From the IMG/VR virus record IMGVR_UViG_3300011113_000500, positions 1-64,000 of that record: 64,000 nucleotides of DNA, one strand, 5' to 3'. Of this stretch, positions 37,312-47,362 are shown in pieces. The notes under the pieces are model-generated. The model was not told the DNA's origin and searched no databases. It saw nothing but the letters and a program-made list of their open reading frames with translations. Numbering within the stretch: position 1 is the stretch's first letter; each line of letters opens with the position of its first letter. The DNA is from a virus. The position numbers and the translations under genes are program-made.

Positions 37312-38020
37312 AGTAATATTCCTTTAACTGTTTTAACTGTTCATCTATATCAATTGTTTTGATATGCGGTATTAAACATTTATCAATACCTTTATCAACT
37401 GGTATAATATCGATACGTTTATTAAATATTTGCGATATGAATTGTAACAATGAATGTTTAGATATGCAGTTTCCAGATACTATCGTCTCTACATTATATC
37501 TATCCCAATCTGACATCAAACATTCACATTGTTTAGCCCATTCATATGTAGTAATACCATTCCACATAGCTTGTGTATATCCATTACACGAATCATCGTT
37601 AGTATTTAAAAACCATTCGAGTAAACTTTTCTTATCACGCAGCTCCGGTCCGATTATCGAACTTTTTATAATCTTCGTACGTTTACCATGTAATACAATA
37701 TAATCGCGAGATACTTTTTTAGACAATCCATAATCATCGTTATCCATTTCACAGTCAGTACCAGGATGTATAATTCTAGCATTTGAATTCATATCTAGCC
37801 AAGTCGGTAACATCGAGTTAACATTAAAGTCAGATGTTTTTTGCGGTATTGCGCCTATAGCATTAATAATAAAATCTCCAGAAAAATTTTCTACGGCTGA
37901 CATAAATTCCTTTGAAGGGAATCTACTATCTATTGTAGATATATCATGGCCTTTATCTTTAAAATACTTTACAAGCATATGGCCTAACATGCCATTATGA
38001 CCTAGGATTAAAATATTCAT
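37301..38020 (-). CDS. RmlD-like SDR reductase
   Basis: The 239-residue protein has LGHNGMLGHMLVKYF (dinucleotide motif), FIINAIGAIPQ, DDYGLSKKVSRD (catalytic Tyr-xxx-Lys) and an extended C-terminal part. This matches dTDP-4-dehydrorhamnose reductase-type proteins. Together with the CapD/PseB-like gene it could build an unusual deoxysugar. Confidence 0.78.
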   Translation of the reverse strand: MNILILGHNGMLGHMLVKYFKDKGHDISTIDSRFPSKEFMSAVENFSGDFIINAIGAIPQKTSDFNVNSMLPTWLDMNSNARIIHPGTDCEMDNDDYGLSKKVSRDYIVLHGKRTKIIKSSIIGPELRDKKSLLEWFLNTNDDSCNGYTQAMWNGITTYEWAKQCECLMSDWDRYNVETIVSGNCISKHSLLQFISQIFNKRIDIIPVDKGIDKCLIPHIKTIDIDEQLKQLKEYYYDN

Positions 38021-38927
38021 AACTACTTAAAATATTATTTAATTCATTCTTTTCAACAACTACTTTATCACTAGAAAAATCTGTGAATGGTAAACTTTCG
38101 TTATATACATCTTTATAGTGCATGATATAATATCCGTTATTTGTTTTTACCCTAGGAGCCTCTTCTATAGAAAACATTGATTCATGAATTTTTTCTGAAA
38201 TACGTGGCACTCCTATTTCGTATTCTAGTCCGAATAATTCACGATAGATTTCAAACAAATCTATGATTCTAAATGCTTTTACATCTGGTATTACGTTATA
38301 TCCTGTCAATGTCAATGCATGTTCTATCAAATCAACAGCCTGTTCCGCAGTTATCATAAATCTAGTCATTTCGGTTGAATATACTTTCAATTTATACTTT
38401 TTACGTATAGCATCCCATATTAATGGAATCACACTTCCGGTAGAATTCAATACATTACCATATATCGCTGAAGATAATAGTACATTTGATTTCTCTGCAT
38501 TTACAATAAAAGATTCGCCGGCTACAAATTTCATTGCACCGTACAATGTAGTAGCGGCTCTAGATTTATCCGTTGATACAAAGCATGCGGCTGAAAAATC
38601 ATTTTCTTCTGCGACACGTCTCGAATTAACAGCTCCATTAATAATAGTTTGTACGCCTTCTTCTATGTTCTGATCGACTGCCTCGATCTGTTTTAATGAC
38701 GCAGCAAAAATACCAATGTCATGCCCTTTCGATGCTCGCTTCATTAAATCAAAATTACGCACATCTCCTATCACACAATTGATATTAGGAAATTCTTTTT
38801 TAAGATAATAATGTTTAGCTTCGTCACGACTATAAATAGTAATTTCATTATCGTTATAGTAACGATCTATCAAACTACGTCCAAGGAATCCAGCTCCTCC
38901 AGTAATAAAAATTTTCTGATTTTTCAT
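37995..38927 (-). CDS. CapD/PseB-like UDP-sugar dehydratase/epimerase
   Basis: The 310-residue protein has FITGGAGFLGRSL, IFAASLKQIEAVDQN, CFVSTDKSRAATTLYGAMK (Ser-Thr-Asp-Lys and Tyr-xxx-Lys) and EMTRFMITAEQAVDLI. These are the hallmarks of polysaccharide biosynthesis dehydratases of the FlaA1/CapD/PseB type acting on UDP-GlcNAc. It overlaps the RmlD-like gene by 26 nt. Confidence 0.87.
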   Translation of the reverse strand: MKNQKIFITGGAGFLGRSLIDRYYNDNEITIYSRDEAKHYYLKKEFPNINCVIGDVRNFDLMKRASKGHDIGIFAASLKQIEAVDQNIEEGVQTIINGAVNSRRVAEENDFSAACFVSTDKSRAATTLYGAMKFVAGESFIVNAEKSNVLLSSAIYGNVLNSTGSVIPLIWDAIRKKYKLKVYSTEMTRFMITAEQAVDLIEHALTLTGYNVIPDVKAFRIIDLFEIYRELFGLEYEIGVPRISEKIHESMFSIEEAPRVKTNNGYYIMHYKDVYNESLPFTDFSSDKVVVEKNELNNILSSYEYFNPRS

Positions 38928-38939
38928 ATGATGAATATA

Positions 38940-39833
38940 TTAAAGATTATTCGTAAAATCTAATTTTGTGATCACTTTGTTATTATAAATTGGTTTAACA
39001 AATGTCTCAGAATCATGATCTGGCAATCGACCCCATTTATTAATAAACTTCTGCATATTATTTTGTTCTGATACTTGTTGTCGACTCGACTTCGAAGTTA
39101 GTTTATCTTTCGCCTCATCACGAAAATGACTGCCGCGCGCACTGAAATGATATACTACTGACTTGCTAGTCATTTGAAATTGATAGCCTTCTAATTGCAT
39201 ACGTATGAATAAATCCATATCCTCCCAACTAGCAGGAGCAAATAATGGATCATTGCCGCCGATGTACACATAGTCATCTTTACGACAAAAGAATCCTGCA
39301 CCTCCGCCTTTACGAACAGATATATCATTAGTATTAGAAAATTCTAACGCCCATTGATCAAAATATTTGCTATCAAAATCATTATGATATGCTCCGAATT
39401 CTTCTTTGGGCACAAATATCGTACCGGGACGATATTCTGGATCGTTAGGAAATATCTTTGGTTGTATTCTAAAGGATGATGCTATAAGTCTAGTGTTAGG
39501 ATCTAGTCCTTCGTATAACTTAAGTAATTCTAAATCTTGATTAGGTGCAATCCACATATCAGAATGAATAATATTGACAAATTTTGTTTGTGCCATATCT
39601 ACGCATATATTCATTCCACCGCCGATTCCCTTTTCATATTCATTTGATTCGATTCGATACGTTAACTTTAGCTTATCCGCATTCTGCTCTAACCATTCAT
39701 TAGTTCCGTCCGTACAATTTTCTGCGTAAACAACAATAGGTTGTTCTTTATAAAATGCATTCTGCCGTACAGATTGAATCGCTAACTTAAGATATTCTAA
39801 ATTATTATTTGTAGATATGCAAGTAGTAATCAT
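38940..39833 (-). CDS. family 2 glycosyltransferase
   Basis: The 297-residue protein from ATG 39833 (MITTCISTNNN); a TTG upstream is possible but the ATGA overlap supports the ATG. GT-A motifs: VVYAENCTDGTNEW, IIHSDMWIAP (metal site), GGAGFFCRKDD and EDMDLFIRMQLEGY. The last 40 residues are basic. Paralogous in outline to the GT at 35149. Confidence 0.85.
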   Translation of the reverse strand: MITTCISTNNNLEYLKLAIQSVRQNAFYKEQPIVVYAENCTDGTNEWLEQNADKLKLTYRIESNEYEKGIGGGMNICVDMAQTKFVNIIHSDMWIAPNQDLELLKLYEGLDPNTRLIASSFRIQPKIFPNDPEYRPGTIFVPKEEFGAYHNDFDSKYFDQWALEFSNTNDISVRKGGGAGFFCRKDDYVYIGGNDPLFAPASWEDMDLFIRMQLEGYQFQMTSKSVVYHFSARGSHFRDEAKDKLTSKSSRQQVSEQNNMQKFINKWGRLPDHDSETFVKPIYNNKVITKLDFTNNL

Positions 39834-40549
39834 ATTTCTTTTTCCCAATCAATTAATTTAGTAAGCCAATATGATTCCCCATGTGTTGAATATCCCGGTA
39901 GAGGACTTATCAAACGTCTGCCTTTAGCTCCTAATTCTAAAAACATAGAGAAATCATATGGATGTCCTTGCTTTTGTCCGGTTTCTGGGTGATAACCGTT
40001 TGTAAATTTACGTATGATATCTTCATCATCTTTCAGTGTACCTGCCAATGCCGCAAAGGTCATTGTAGTTGAATTTGTGATTTTCCAATGACATGAGTTT
40101 GTAAGAAACACACGCGTCTCTTCACTATTATCCTTACATAACTTATTACCTCCTAGATTTCTTGGCATATACTTATCTGGATGATCATATAAGGTAACAT
40201 AATCTACATTTAACATAAAAGCTTCTTTTAATGCCTTATCTGCTCCAGTACGATGTATATAATCATTTTCTACAAAGTATACCAACGTATCATCTGATAA
40301 TTTTAAAGCTTCTTCAAACGCTAACGTAAACGTACCGGCGCCGTTGCCTATTTTACATTGAATGATATTTTCATTTGCTATATATGTACGAATCATATTA
40401 AGCGTAGCATCGCTGACATTATCAGCTATAATTGTTATATCATTACTACCGAAATGCTTAGTAAAGTTACGTAAACAATTTTCGTTATTAATATACGATG
40501 GCTTTACTTTATTGTAACCGCCATCAGATATTCTATAATAAACTTTCAT
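39830..40549 (-). CDS. GT-A-like protein
   Basis: The 239-residue protein from ATG 40549. GNGAGTFTLAFEEAL and YFVENDYIHR suggest a nucleotide-sugar fold with an END metal site. HPDKYMPRN and a C-terminal STHGESYWL follow. Related proteins occur in phage and bacterial glycan clusters. Family not certain. Confidence 0.65.
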   Translation of the reverse strand: MKVYYRISDGGYNKVKPSYINNENCLRNFTKHFGSNDITIIADNVSDATLNMIRTYIANENIIQCKIGNGAGTFTLAFEEALKLSDDTLVYFVENDYIHRTGADKALKEAFMLNVDYVTLYDHPDKYMPRNLGGNKLCKDNSEETRVFLTNSCHWKITNSTTMTFAALAGTLKDDEDIIRKFTNGYHPETGQKQGHPYDFSMFLELGAKGRRLISPLPGYSTHGESYWLTKLIDWEKEI

Positions 40550-40551
40550 TT

Positions 40552-41517
40552 TTATTTCCAAACATCTTGCCAGGTATATGACTTATATCCTGGATTAAAT
40601 AAATTATAACAATTCTCTGAACACATTTTATTAGCCTTTGAATACCAATCATGCGATTTGCGTTTAGCATCTATATCAGAATTTAAGTACGACTGTTCAC
40701 CTTGCACATACATACGTTTTTTAGGATGCTTACGATTATGAACTAGCAATATATTCTTAAAGTGATATTGAGGTATATTACCTAATATTTTATTAGTCAT
40801 TAACATAAATGAAGAATCTTCATGAATAAAGAATACTGAATTAGGTATGTTAACGCCTGCCCGTATAACTTCTGCGGATATTACTAATCCACATCCGTTA
40901 AATTTATGAGGTGATATAATACGCACGTCTAAATCACTAATCGAATCATTAAACGAGTTCATCTCATCTTTAGTCATAGTATATGGTATACTCCACCAGT
41001 GTTCAGAATCTCCTTCGATAAAAGGTTTATCCGTAAATTCTGTATGTTCTAATGGAGTCCATGTACTGTCCCACATTTTACAAATTCCGAATGTAGCTAA
41101 ATACTTGGGAGTTTGATTATTTACCTGTTGATGTAATGAATCTAGAATGACAAATGCTTGTTTAGGTACAAGCATATCAGACTCGCCCCATATTAAAACA
41201 TCTGACGTATTACAGTATACTTGATTAAATTTTCTACGATAATCAGCAATTGTATGAATATCCCCGACACTACGTATTTGATAGTTGTTTATTCCTAAAT
41301 ACTCTTTAAATATAGAATATATACGTTCTTCCAAAGACCAAAATTCTTGATCCTGTAAACTAGTTTTTTCAAGATCTTGATTCATTACAACTGTACAATC
41401 AACAATGATTTCTCCATCATATTGTTTAATAGCATCTGCTAATGACTCGACATAATCTTTAATCAGATCGACCTCATACCATTGTACGAGGCATCCTATT
41501 GCAAATTTAGTTTTCAT
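40552..41517 (-). CDS. GT-A-like glycosyltransferase
   Basis: The 321-residue protein has VLIWGESDMLVPKQA as its metal site, an AIGCLVQWYEVDL start and a long C-terminal part with Tyr/Trp. It is tightly packed between two other transferases (2 nt gap and 11 nt overlap). Donor unknown. Confidence 0.65.
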   Translation of the reverse strand: MKTKFAIGCLVQWYEVDLIKDYVESLADAIKQYDGEIIVDCTVVMNQDLEKTSLQDQEFWSLEERIYSIFKEYLGINNYQIRSVGDIHTIADYRRKFNQVYCNTSDVLIWGESDMLVPKQAFVILDSLHQQVNNQTPKYLATFGICKMWDSTWTPLEHTEFTDKPFIEGDSEHWWSIPYTMTKDEMNSFNDSISDLDVRIISPHKFNGCGLVISAEVIRAGVNIPNSVFFIHEDSSFMLMTNKILGNIPQYHFKNILLVHNRKHPKKRMYVQGEQSYLNSDIDAKRKSHDWYSKANKMCSENCYNLFNPGYKSYTWQDVWK

Positions 41518-42244
41518 AATTATGTTTAATATTTTCCCACGTAACTTGCATTATTTCATTCCTAAGATTCTTTTCAAATCCATTAAAATGCCATACATAT
41601 CCGTTATTAATAAACTTTAAATCATTTATTAATTCTTTTCTATTTAAATGAGTTAAGTTCCATTTTTTATTTAGAAAAATTATATCCGTATCACGTTTAG
41701 CAATAAAATTAACAGGTGTCTGGTCAGTACCTTTACGTAACGTAGTCTGCATATGTATTAATGTATCACTATTTTCAGACCAAAACTTTGTTATAGTATC
41801 ACATAACGACTTATGTGTCTTATTCAACACAATAAATCCGCAGTTGAAATATTCAGTCCAATCTAACGATACATCTGTAAATAATTTTTGATATCCGTTA
41901 ATACTATCAACAACCCAGCCTATATTATCATTATCACTACAAGCTGCAAATTTATTTTCCGTGAGATCAAAGAAATTTGGTGCATCCCATTTAATCATAG
42001 TATCTACATCTACTAAAGCAACTTGATCATACTCAATTTCGTTTTGATCTAGTATATCTAACACATGCCATCGTTGCCATGTAGCTTTCATATAACTAGG
42101 ATCAGTAATAGGAGTATCTAATACTATTAATTGTACATCATGTTTTTCGCACCAATACTTCCATGTATTTAAACAATATGTTGCATAATTAATAGTATCG
42201 TAGTTTGTTTCTAAATTTGTAATAAAAACTATGTTATTTGGCAT
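41507..42244 (-). CDS. GT8-like glycosyltransferase
   Basis: The 245-residue protein from ATG 42244 (MPNNIVFITNL); the frame is open further upstream but overlaps the next gene heavily. ALVDVDTMIKWDAPNFFDL has the DxD site, and NCGFIVLNKTHKSL and QTPVNFIAK fit GT8/nucleotide-diphospho-sugar transferases. Confidence 0.72.
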   Translation of the reverse strand: MPNNIVFITNLETNYDTINYATYCLNTWKYWCEKHDVQLIVLDTPITDPSYMKATWQRWHVLDILDQNEIEYDQVALVDVDTMIKWDAPNFFDLTENKFAACSDNDNIGWVVDSINGYQKLFTDVSLDWTEYFNCGFIVLNKTHKSLCDTITKFWSENSDTLIHMQTTLRKGTDQTPVNFIAKRDTDIIFLNKKWNLTHLNRKELINDLKFINNGYVWHFNGFEKNLRNEIMQVTWENIKHNYEN

Positions 42245-42971
42245 ATGAATATTCCGCAGATAATGTTCTATATTCGTTGAATATATGTAATAAATTTTGT
42301 TTTTCAAAATAACTGAACATATTTGTTTCGGCATTTCGACAATATGTAGTTAGGTCGATGTCACTAGCACCTGACTTATATGTTTGTGCAGAATGATGAA
42401 TTAATGGGCATTTATCAACAACCCCTACTTTCCAACCTTGTTGTTCGCAAACAATACCTGATAAAACATCTTGTCCCCAACCGTATATTAATTCATTTGG
42501 AAATTGTTCAATATGTTCTATAAAGTCTTTATGTAGTAACGGAGCTTGAAAATCTACCCATTTAACATCACGAACCCCGTCAGTATTCCAACAATGCATA
42601 TATTTCCATTTACATTGATTATTTACTTGTAAAACGCAAGGCGATACAATCTTATAATCGTTAGTAAACATTTCATGGCGTAATGTTTTTATAAAATTAG
42701 GACCTTGTAAAATTAAATCATTGTTAAGTGATAATAAACTATCATAATTTCCAGACTCTATAAAAAACTGTAATGCAATATTTAAAGCTCCGCCGAAATA
42801 TGTATTTTGTCCAGTTTCGTGTGTAGTATATTTACTTTTACGATCATCACGCGATCCGTTATCAATTAAAATTAAATCATAATCATCGTTTTCGTATGGC
42901 TTTAAACTTTCCCAGAGCGAATCAGTAATCTCTGGCATGTTATGATTATAAATCACTGCTAATGTTTTCAT
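42234..42971 (-). CDS. family 2 glycosyltransferase (rhamnosyltransferase-like)
   Basis: The 245-residue protein has LAVIYNHNMPEITDSLWESL, LILIDNGSRDD, YFGGALNIALQF and LSLNNDLILQGP, the order of WbbL/rhamnosyl-type GT2 enzymes (NND in place of DxD). It lies 1 nt from the TylF-type gene and overlaps the GT8-like one by 11 nt. Confidence 0.82.
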   Translation of the reverse strand: MKTLAVIYNHNMPEITDSLWESLKPYENDDYDLILIDNGSRDDRKSKYTTHETGQNTYFGGALNIALQFFIESGNYDSLLSLNNDLILQGPNFIKTLRHEMFTNDYKIVSPCVLQVNNQCKWKYMHCWNTDGVRDVKWVDFQAPLLHKDFIEHIEQFPNELIYGWGQDVLSGIVCEQQGWKVGVVDKCPLIHHSAQTYKSGASDIDLTTYCRNAETNMFSYFEKQNLLHIFNEYRTLSAEYSYAK

Positions 42972-43610
42972 TTATTCCTTTATTATATAACAACCGCATG
43001 GCATACTTTGAAGATCAAATTGAATAATTTCATCTGACTCTGGATGCCTTAGTTTAATTTCAATTTCACGTGCAGTAAAAAAGTCATGTATTGCATGCCG
43101 CGTTTCTACTAAACATGTATCGTCAAAAATAATATAACCGCCAGTAACAACTTTGTCATATAAATGATCTAATACTTCTTTAGTAGCTGAATATGCATCT
43201 ACATCAATACGTAACAAACTTAATGACTGAATATCTGCATTTGATAAAGTATCATCTACATATCCAACTAGAAAATTGATATCATTTATATCGACGCCGT
43301 TAGTTTCAAACGTTTGTATAACATCGGCATATGGAACAGTCATACCGCCTAATTTATGAGTTTCTTTAGAAAAACTATATTTAGCTTTAGTCGGATCTTG
43401 AAATCCTGAAAAACTATCTGCTAACCATAATTTCTTATTAGGAAAAATTTTTCGTAAAAATATTCCCATTCCCCCTTTCCAAACGCCACATTCGATAATA
43501 TCACCGTCTATTGCTTGAATATACTCCGTATGTCGTATTATAGTTTTAAATCGTTCCAATGTAACTTTAGTAAGTCTATCATCGATTATTTGTTGTGCTA
43601 ATTCAATCAT
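42972..43610 (-). CDS. TylF-type methyltransferase
   Basis: The 212-residue protein has DGDIIECGVWKGGMGIFL (SAM loop), LWLADSFSGFQDP, LLRIDVDAYSATKEVL and GYIIFDDTCLVETRHAI. This is the macrocin O-methyltransferase (TylF/NovP) pattern, which methylates sugar hydroxyls. It would O-methylate a sugar of the phage glycan. Confidence 0.87.
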   Translation of the reverse strand: MIELAQQIIDDRLTKVTLERFKTIIRHTEYIQAIDGDIIECGVWKGGMGIFLRKIFPNKKLWLADSFSGFQDPTKAKYSFSKETHKLGGMTVPYADVIQTFETNGVDINDINFLVGYVDDTLSNADIQSLSLLRIDVDAYSATKEVLDHLYDKVVTGGYIIFDDTCLVETRHAIHDFFTAREIEIKLRHPESDEIIQFDLQSMPCGCYIIKE

Positions 43611-44139
43611 TTCGTTGTAAAATACTTAAGCCGTTGTTATTTGTATATCTTTCTTTTAATTGCCATTCTGGATGCTCAGATAAAAATGTTTCAACAGCCG
43701 GCCAAAGTCCGCCTTCTTTACCTGTTACTTCATCTGTATATGCAAATTTAGATGTATCGTGTAAAATAATATACTTACGTACTTTATCTGCATGCAATTT
43801 CAATTCTTGAGTTAGTTGATCATGTTGATGTAAAGTGTCGATAAATAATAGATCTGTTTCTTCTATTTCAACTGAAAGTACATCTTTTTGATGGAATTGT
43901 AATTGTATTCCGACTTCATTAGCAGCTGCTATAGCAGTATCTATATTGTTAGATCTCATGATATCATAACAAATTAATTTATTAGGCATACTTTTTAGAA
44001 ATGCCCATGTCGATACTACATTACGTACTCCCATTTCCGTTATGTGTTTACATTGCGAAGCATAATGATGTAATGTTGGCATATGTTCATTAATATCAGA
44101 TTTACGTTCACAGAACTTTGAATAGTGTTGATTTATCAT
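43603..44139 (-). CDS. Rossmann-fold methyltransferase-like protein
   Basis: The 178-residue protein has ITEMGVRNVVSTWAFL, LICYDIMRSN, LLFIDTLHQHDQLTQEL and YIILHDTSKF, similar to the cephalosporin hydroxylase/CmcI-type methyltransferase group. It overlaps genes on both sides by 4-8 nt. Substrate unknown, probably a sugar. Confidence 0.72.
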   Translation of the reverse strand: MINQHYSKFCERKSDINEHMPTLHHYASQCKHITEMGVRNVVSTWAFLKSMPNKLICYDIMRSNNIDTAIAAANEVGIQLQFHQKDVLSVEIEETDLLFIDTLHQHDQLTQELKLHADKVRKYIILHDTSKFAYTDEVTGKEGGLWPAVETFLSEHPEWQLKERYTNNNGLSILQRND

Positions 44140-45011
44140 ATAAAATTATTATGTTGTTTTATTTCTTTTGGATGATCTATTTCTATACGTACGATATACC
44201 GTAATAAATCATTTTCATGACGATCAGGGCGTATTACGATTTTATCTAAACGATTTTCTTGTGCTTGTAGCAGAGCCTGCCGTACGGCATTTGAATAATA
44301 GTCTGGTCGTATAAGTTGTCTAAATCTTAATTCTTTATATTTGCCCGGGCGCCACCAAGCGTAATGAAATATATATCTAGGAAAAATATGTAATTGTGGA
44401 TATTTTTGACTAGTAAAATTACTTACTATACTCTTGTAATATTCCCATGTACCAAACTTTATAACGATTCTACGTTTATGTATACGACTTTCATCTAAAC
44501 TTTCAGCCTCAATATAATATTGATTTTCGATAAAATCTAAATACGGTGCTTGCAATCCACTATCATTTGTCAATTTGTCAATATATTGATTTAATACAAT
44601 CATATCGTTCTTATGAAAGAAAACGTCGCCTTCTAACGGGAATATTAAATCGCCTGGTTCGATTTGTATATCAAACTCATTAAAGTTACTTACAGCATGC
44701 ACGTAACACTCATTAGCATCTAGATTCGAATAGTTCATGGCATTCCATATTATTCGTTTATCCGGATACATATCTTGAGCTTGTTTAATTACATGTTGTA
44801 ACTCCAATGTGTCCCATGCCAGATTAGTATCTAAATGACAGAATTCTGTACGAAACATTTCATCCACGCCTCCCTTATTTTCAGGTCCTTGCGGAAATAA
44901 TCCTTCATTATATATAATGATGTCTGGATCGATAGTATCAATTAGATTATCGATTTGTAGTTTTGCAAAATGTGCTTCAGCAAAACATGGAATTATAACT
45001 ATCTTTTTCAT
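44136..45011 (-). CDS. probable glycosyltransferase, family not assigned
   Basis: The 291-residue protein has IPCFAEAHFAKLQIDNL at the start and FPLEGDVFFHKND, an acidic site in the place of a GT-A DxD. A basic C-terminus with RFRQLIRPDYYSNAV follows. Its place in the middle of a transferase run supports a sugar role. Confidence 0.58.
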   Translation of the reverse strand: MKKIVIIPCFAEAHFAKLQIDNLIDTIDPDIIIYNEGLFPQGPENKGGVDEMFRTEFCHLDTNLAWDTLELQHVIKQAQDMYPDKRIIWNAMNYSNLDANECYVHAVSNFNEFDIQIEPGDLIFPLEGDVFFHKNDMIVLNQYIDKLTNDSGLQAPYLDFIENQYYIEAESLDESRIHKRRIVIKFGTWEYYKSIVSNFTSQKYPQLHIFPRYIFHYAWWRPGKYKELRFRQLIRPDYYSNAVRQALLQAQENRLDKIVIRPDRHENDLLRYIVRIEIDHPKEIKQHNNFI

Positions 45012-46006
45012 TGTTTCCAGAATGAGTATATACCATTATCTAATTCATAATCAGACCATACAAAACGATCTCTCATAGGCTGTTCTTGTGCCCATGACCA
45101 CATCTTAGTTAATCCTTCTTTAAGGTCTGTTTTATGCTGAAATCCTAGAATGTCAATCGATTTTTGATAACTAGGTATTGCTGTATGTACTTCATGGCGA
45201 CCCTCTAAATATATTTTATTGCCACCACCGATAACTTCAATTAGTGTATCAGCTGCTTCATTTATACTATGTTCATGTATACCGCCCAAATTAATAATTT
45301 GTTTAGAAGCTTTTGGTTCGATAGCCGCATTAAATAATGGCTCTAATGAATCATCTATATATGAAAAAGCACGTTGCTGTGTACCGTCTCCGTATATAGT
45401 AATATCTTGTCCATTTAAATGATAATACATCCATATACCTAATACATTACGATACTTATCCCATATGTTCTGCTTCGCTCCATATACATTATGCGGACGT
45501 ATGATACAATAATCTAATCCATGCTGTTCATTAGCAATTTCAATATCACGTTCACATGCTGCCTTCGCTACGCCGTATGGATCAATCGGATCGCGTTTCA
45601 TGTCTTCATGAAATATTCCGCCCTCACCAAAACCATATACTGCCATCGTAGATGTAAACACTAAACGTTTAACATTATGTCGAATACATTCATTGACTAT
45701 ATTTGCTGTAGCTACTAGATTATTTTGATAGTTAAACGTACGTATAAACGGAGAGAGTCCTTCGGCTGCATATGCAGCTAAATGAAATACGTACTCTGGC
45801 TTATGTGAATTAAATATTTCTTTTAGTTCTATATTTTTAACATCTGTTTTATAAAAAATAACATTTGGATGTATATTTTCTATATACCCGCCGGATAAAT
45901 CATCTATCCCAATAATTTGATATTCTGGCTTATGTTCAATTATCCAATCTGCTAATCTACTTCCTAATAGACCAGCTACCCCCGTAATTAATATTGTTTT
46001 ACTCAT
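45008..46006 (-). CDS. NAD-dependent sugar-nucleotide epimerase (GalE-like)
   Basis: The 332-residue SDR has ITGVAGLLGSRL, VFHLAAYAAEG, VFTSTMAVYG, DPYGVAKAACE (Tyr-xxx-Lys), PHNVYGAKQ and AFSYIDDSLEPL. A typical UDP-glucose 4-epimerase/UDP-glucuronate decarboxylase outline. Length is normal for the family. Coupled to neighbours by ATGA overlaps. Confidence 0.88.
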   Translation of the reverse strand: MSKTILITGVAGLLGSRLADWIIEHKPEYQIIGIDDLSGGYIENIHPNVIFYKTDVKNIELKEIFNSHKPEYVFHLAAYAAEGLSPFIRTFNYQNNLVATANIVNECIRHNVKRLVFTSTMAVYGFGEGGIFHEDMKRDPIDPYGVAKAACERDIEIANEQHGLDYCIIRPHNVYGAKQNIWDKYRNVLGIWMYYHLNGQDITIYGDGTQQRAFSYIDDSLEPLFNAAIEPKASKQIINLGGIHEHSINEAADTLIEVIGGGNKIYLEGRHEVHTAIPSYQKSIDILGFQHKTDLKEGLTKMWSWAQEQPMRDRFVWSDYELDNGIYSFWKQ

Positions 46007-46770
46007 AATACTTTCCCGTTAACATGATGTACTGATCTAGGTGCTCCTAATCTATCGTAAATATAAACACCCCATTTTTTTAACGCATCTTCGAATGACG
46101 TTTCTTTTATCTGACGTTGATATTCGTCTTGTAATTCTCGTTCAATTGTTATATGTTCTTTTATCGACGGATCATTTAAATAAGACATCCATACAGTTTG
46201 CCAATTACTCGTACGTCCTAAATATGGATTATTCGACCAACCATTAGTACCACATAATGTAATATTAGTGTTATCAATAGCAAATGTGATTTCTTTCAAT
46301 TCAGAATCACAATTAAACACAATGTTATTTCTTTTATTGAATCTAACATAGTTTATATCATTATTAGACTCCATTAGCTGAATTAATTTAGAGAAATTTA
46401 CATCGCGTTCAAAATGCCAATCATGTTCGAACCATAAAAAATAATCTGTACTTACGGAATTAATCAAATTGATTATAGATTGTCTAATACCTTTAGTAGT
46501 TATTATTAAATTAATATTTGGATAATCAACTAATAGTTTACGTAAGTTATCTAAATATATACAACTGCCTTCATCTGAAGGATCGTGATCTAAAGATATA
46601 TAATGCTGAATATCACGATGTCCTAAATATTCATATAATTTCTCAATCGTACTTTCGATTAATAACGTAGATGTAGTACTACGACTATGATCAAATTTAT
46701 AGTTTTTATCTAATCGATGCGCTGATGCCCTAAAATGTGTCGTTGTTAGTATTGTTAATTTATCTTTCAT
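46003..46770 (-). CDS. GT-A-like protein
   Basis: The 255-residue protein has LTILTTTHFRASAH at the start, YISLDHDPSDEGS and WFEHDWHFERDV as likely nucleotide-sugar and metal sites. It ends with RLGAPRSVHHVNG. No exact family. Located between an epimerase and a methyltransferase. Confidence 0.6.
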   Translation of the reverse strand: MKDKLTILTTTHFRASAHRLDKNYKFDHSRSTTSTLLIESTIEKLYEYLGHRDIQHYISLDHDPSDEGSCIYLDNLRKLLVDYPNINLIITTKGIRQSIINLINSVSTDYFLWFEHDWHFERDVNFSKLIQLMESNNDINYVRFNKRNNIVFNCDSELKEITFAIDNTNITLCGTNGWSNNPYLGRTSNWQTVWMSYLNDPSIKEHITIERELQDEYQRQIKETSFEDALKKWGVYIYDRLGAPRSVHHVNGKVL

Positions 46771-47360
46771 ATCTTATTCTCTTTGAAACATAGATAACAC
46801 ATCACACCCTCACTATCATAAATAGTATTTGTATTGATAGACATAAAGAAATTATATCCTAAGGTACGTAATAATTCGATCCATTGTACTTTAGTTTTAC
46901 AATTGCAATGTGTTGGATCGACCTTTGACACTTCTAAATGAAAATCAACTCCATTAGTACTACATGGAATACGTACTAACATCATATTACCGTTTAGTCT
47001 AGAAAACGTATCTGTAATTTCTTTATCTGTCATATGTTCTAGAACATCTAAACAACATATTAAATCGTAATCTATATTATCAATATTTTCTAACATATCG
47101 ATATTTTTCGACTTGCATTGTTGCACAGCCCAGGATGATATATCATATCCTTGTACATTACGATATCCATTTTCTAACAATCCTTCAATTAAAAACCCTA
47201 CAGCACATCCATAGTCCAAAATTTTACTATCAGCCGTTATTAGATTAAATGACTTTAATAGCATGTCTATTTCATGAGCATGCTTAACGTATTTTGGTTT
47301 TCTATTTAAATACGTAACGTAATTGACTGACTTATAATAGTCTTCGTTATAATGATTCAT
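46767..47360 (-). CDS. class I SAM methyltransferase
   Basis: The 197-residue protein has ILDYGCAVGFLIEGLLENGY (motif I), VQGYDISSWAVQ (motif II), DLICCLDVLEHM (motif IV) and a Cys/His-containing C-terminus. This is the UbiE/Methyltransf_23 type common in glycan clusters. Substrate unknown. Confidence 0.82.
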   Translation of the reverse strand: MNHYNEDYYKSVNYVTYLNRKPKYVKHAHEIDMLLKSFNLITADSKILDYGCAVGFLIEGLLENGYRNVQGYDISSWAVQQCKSKNIDMLENIDNIDYDLICCLDVLEHMTDKEITDTFSRLNGNMMLVRIPCSTNGVDFHLEVSKVDPTHCNCKTKVQWIELLRTLGYNFFMSINTNTIYDSEGVMCYLCFKENKI

Positions 47361-47362
47361 AC

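Noticed and set aside
40552-40561. Upstream TTG starts for genes at 13457, 39848 and 40561
   Set aside because: Each has a nearby in-frame ATG that forms an ATGA overlap or short spacer with the preceding gene, the dominant arrangement in this genome.
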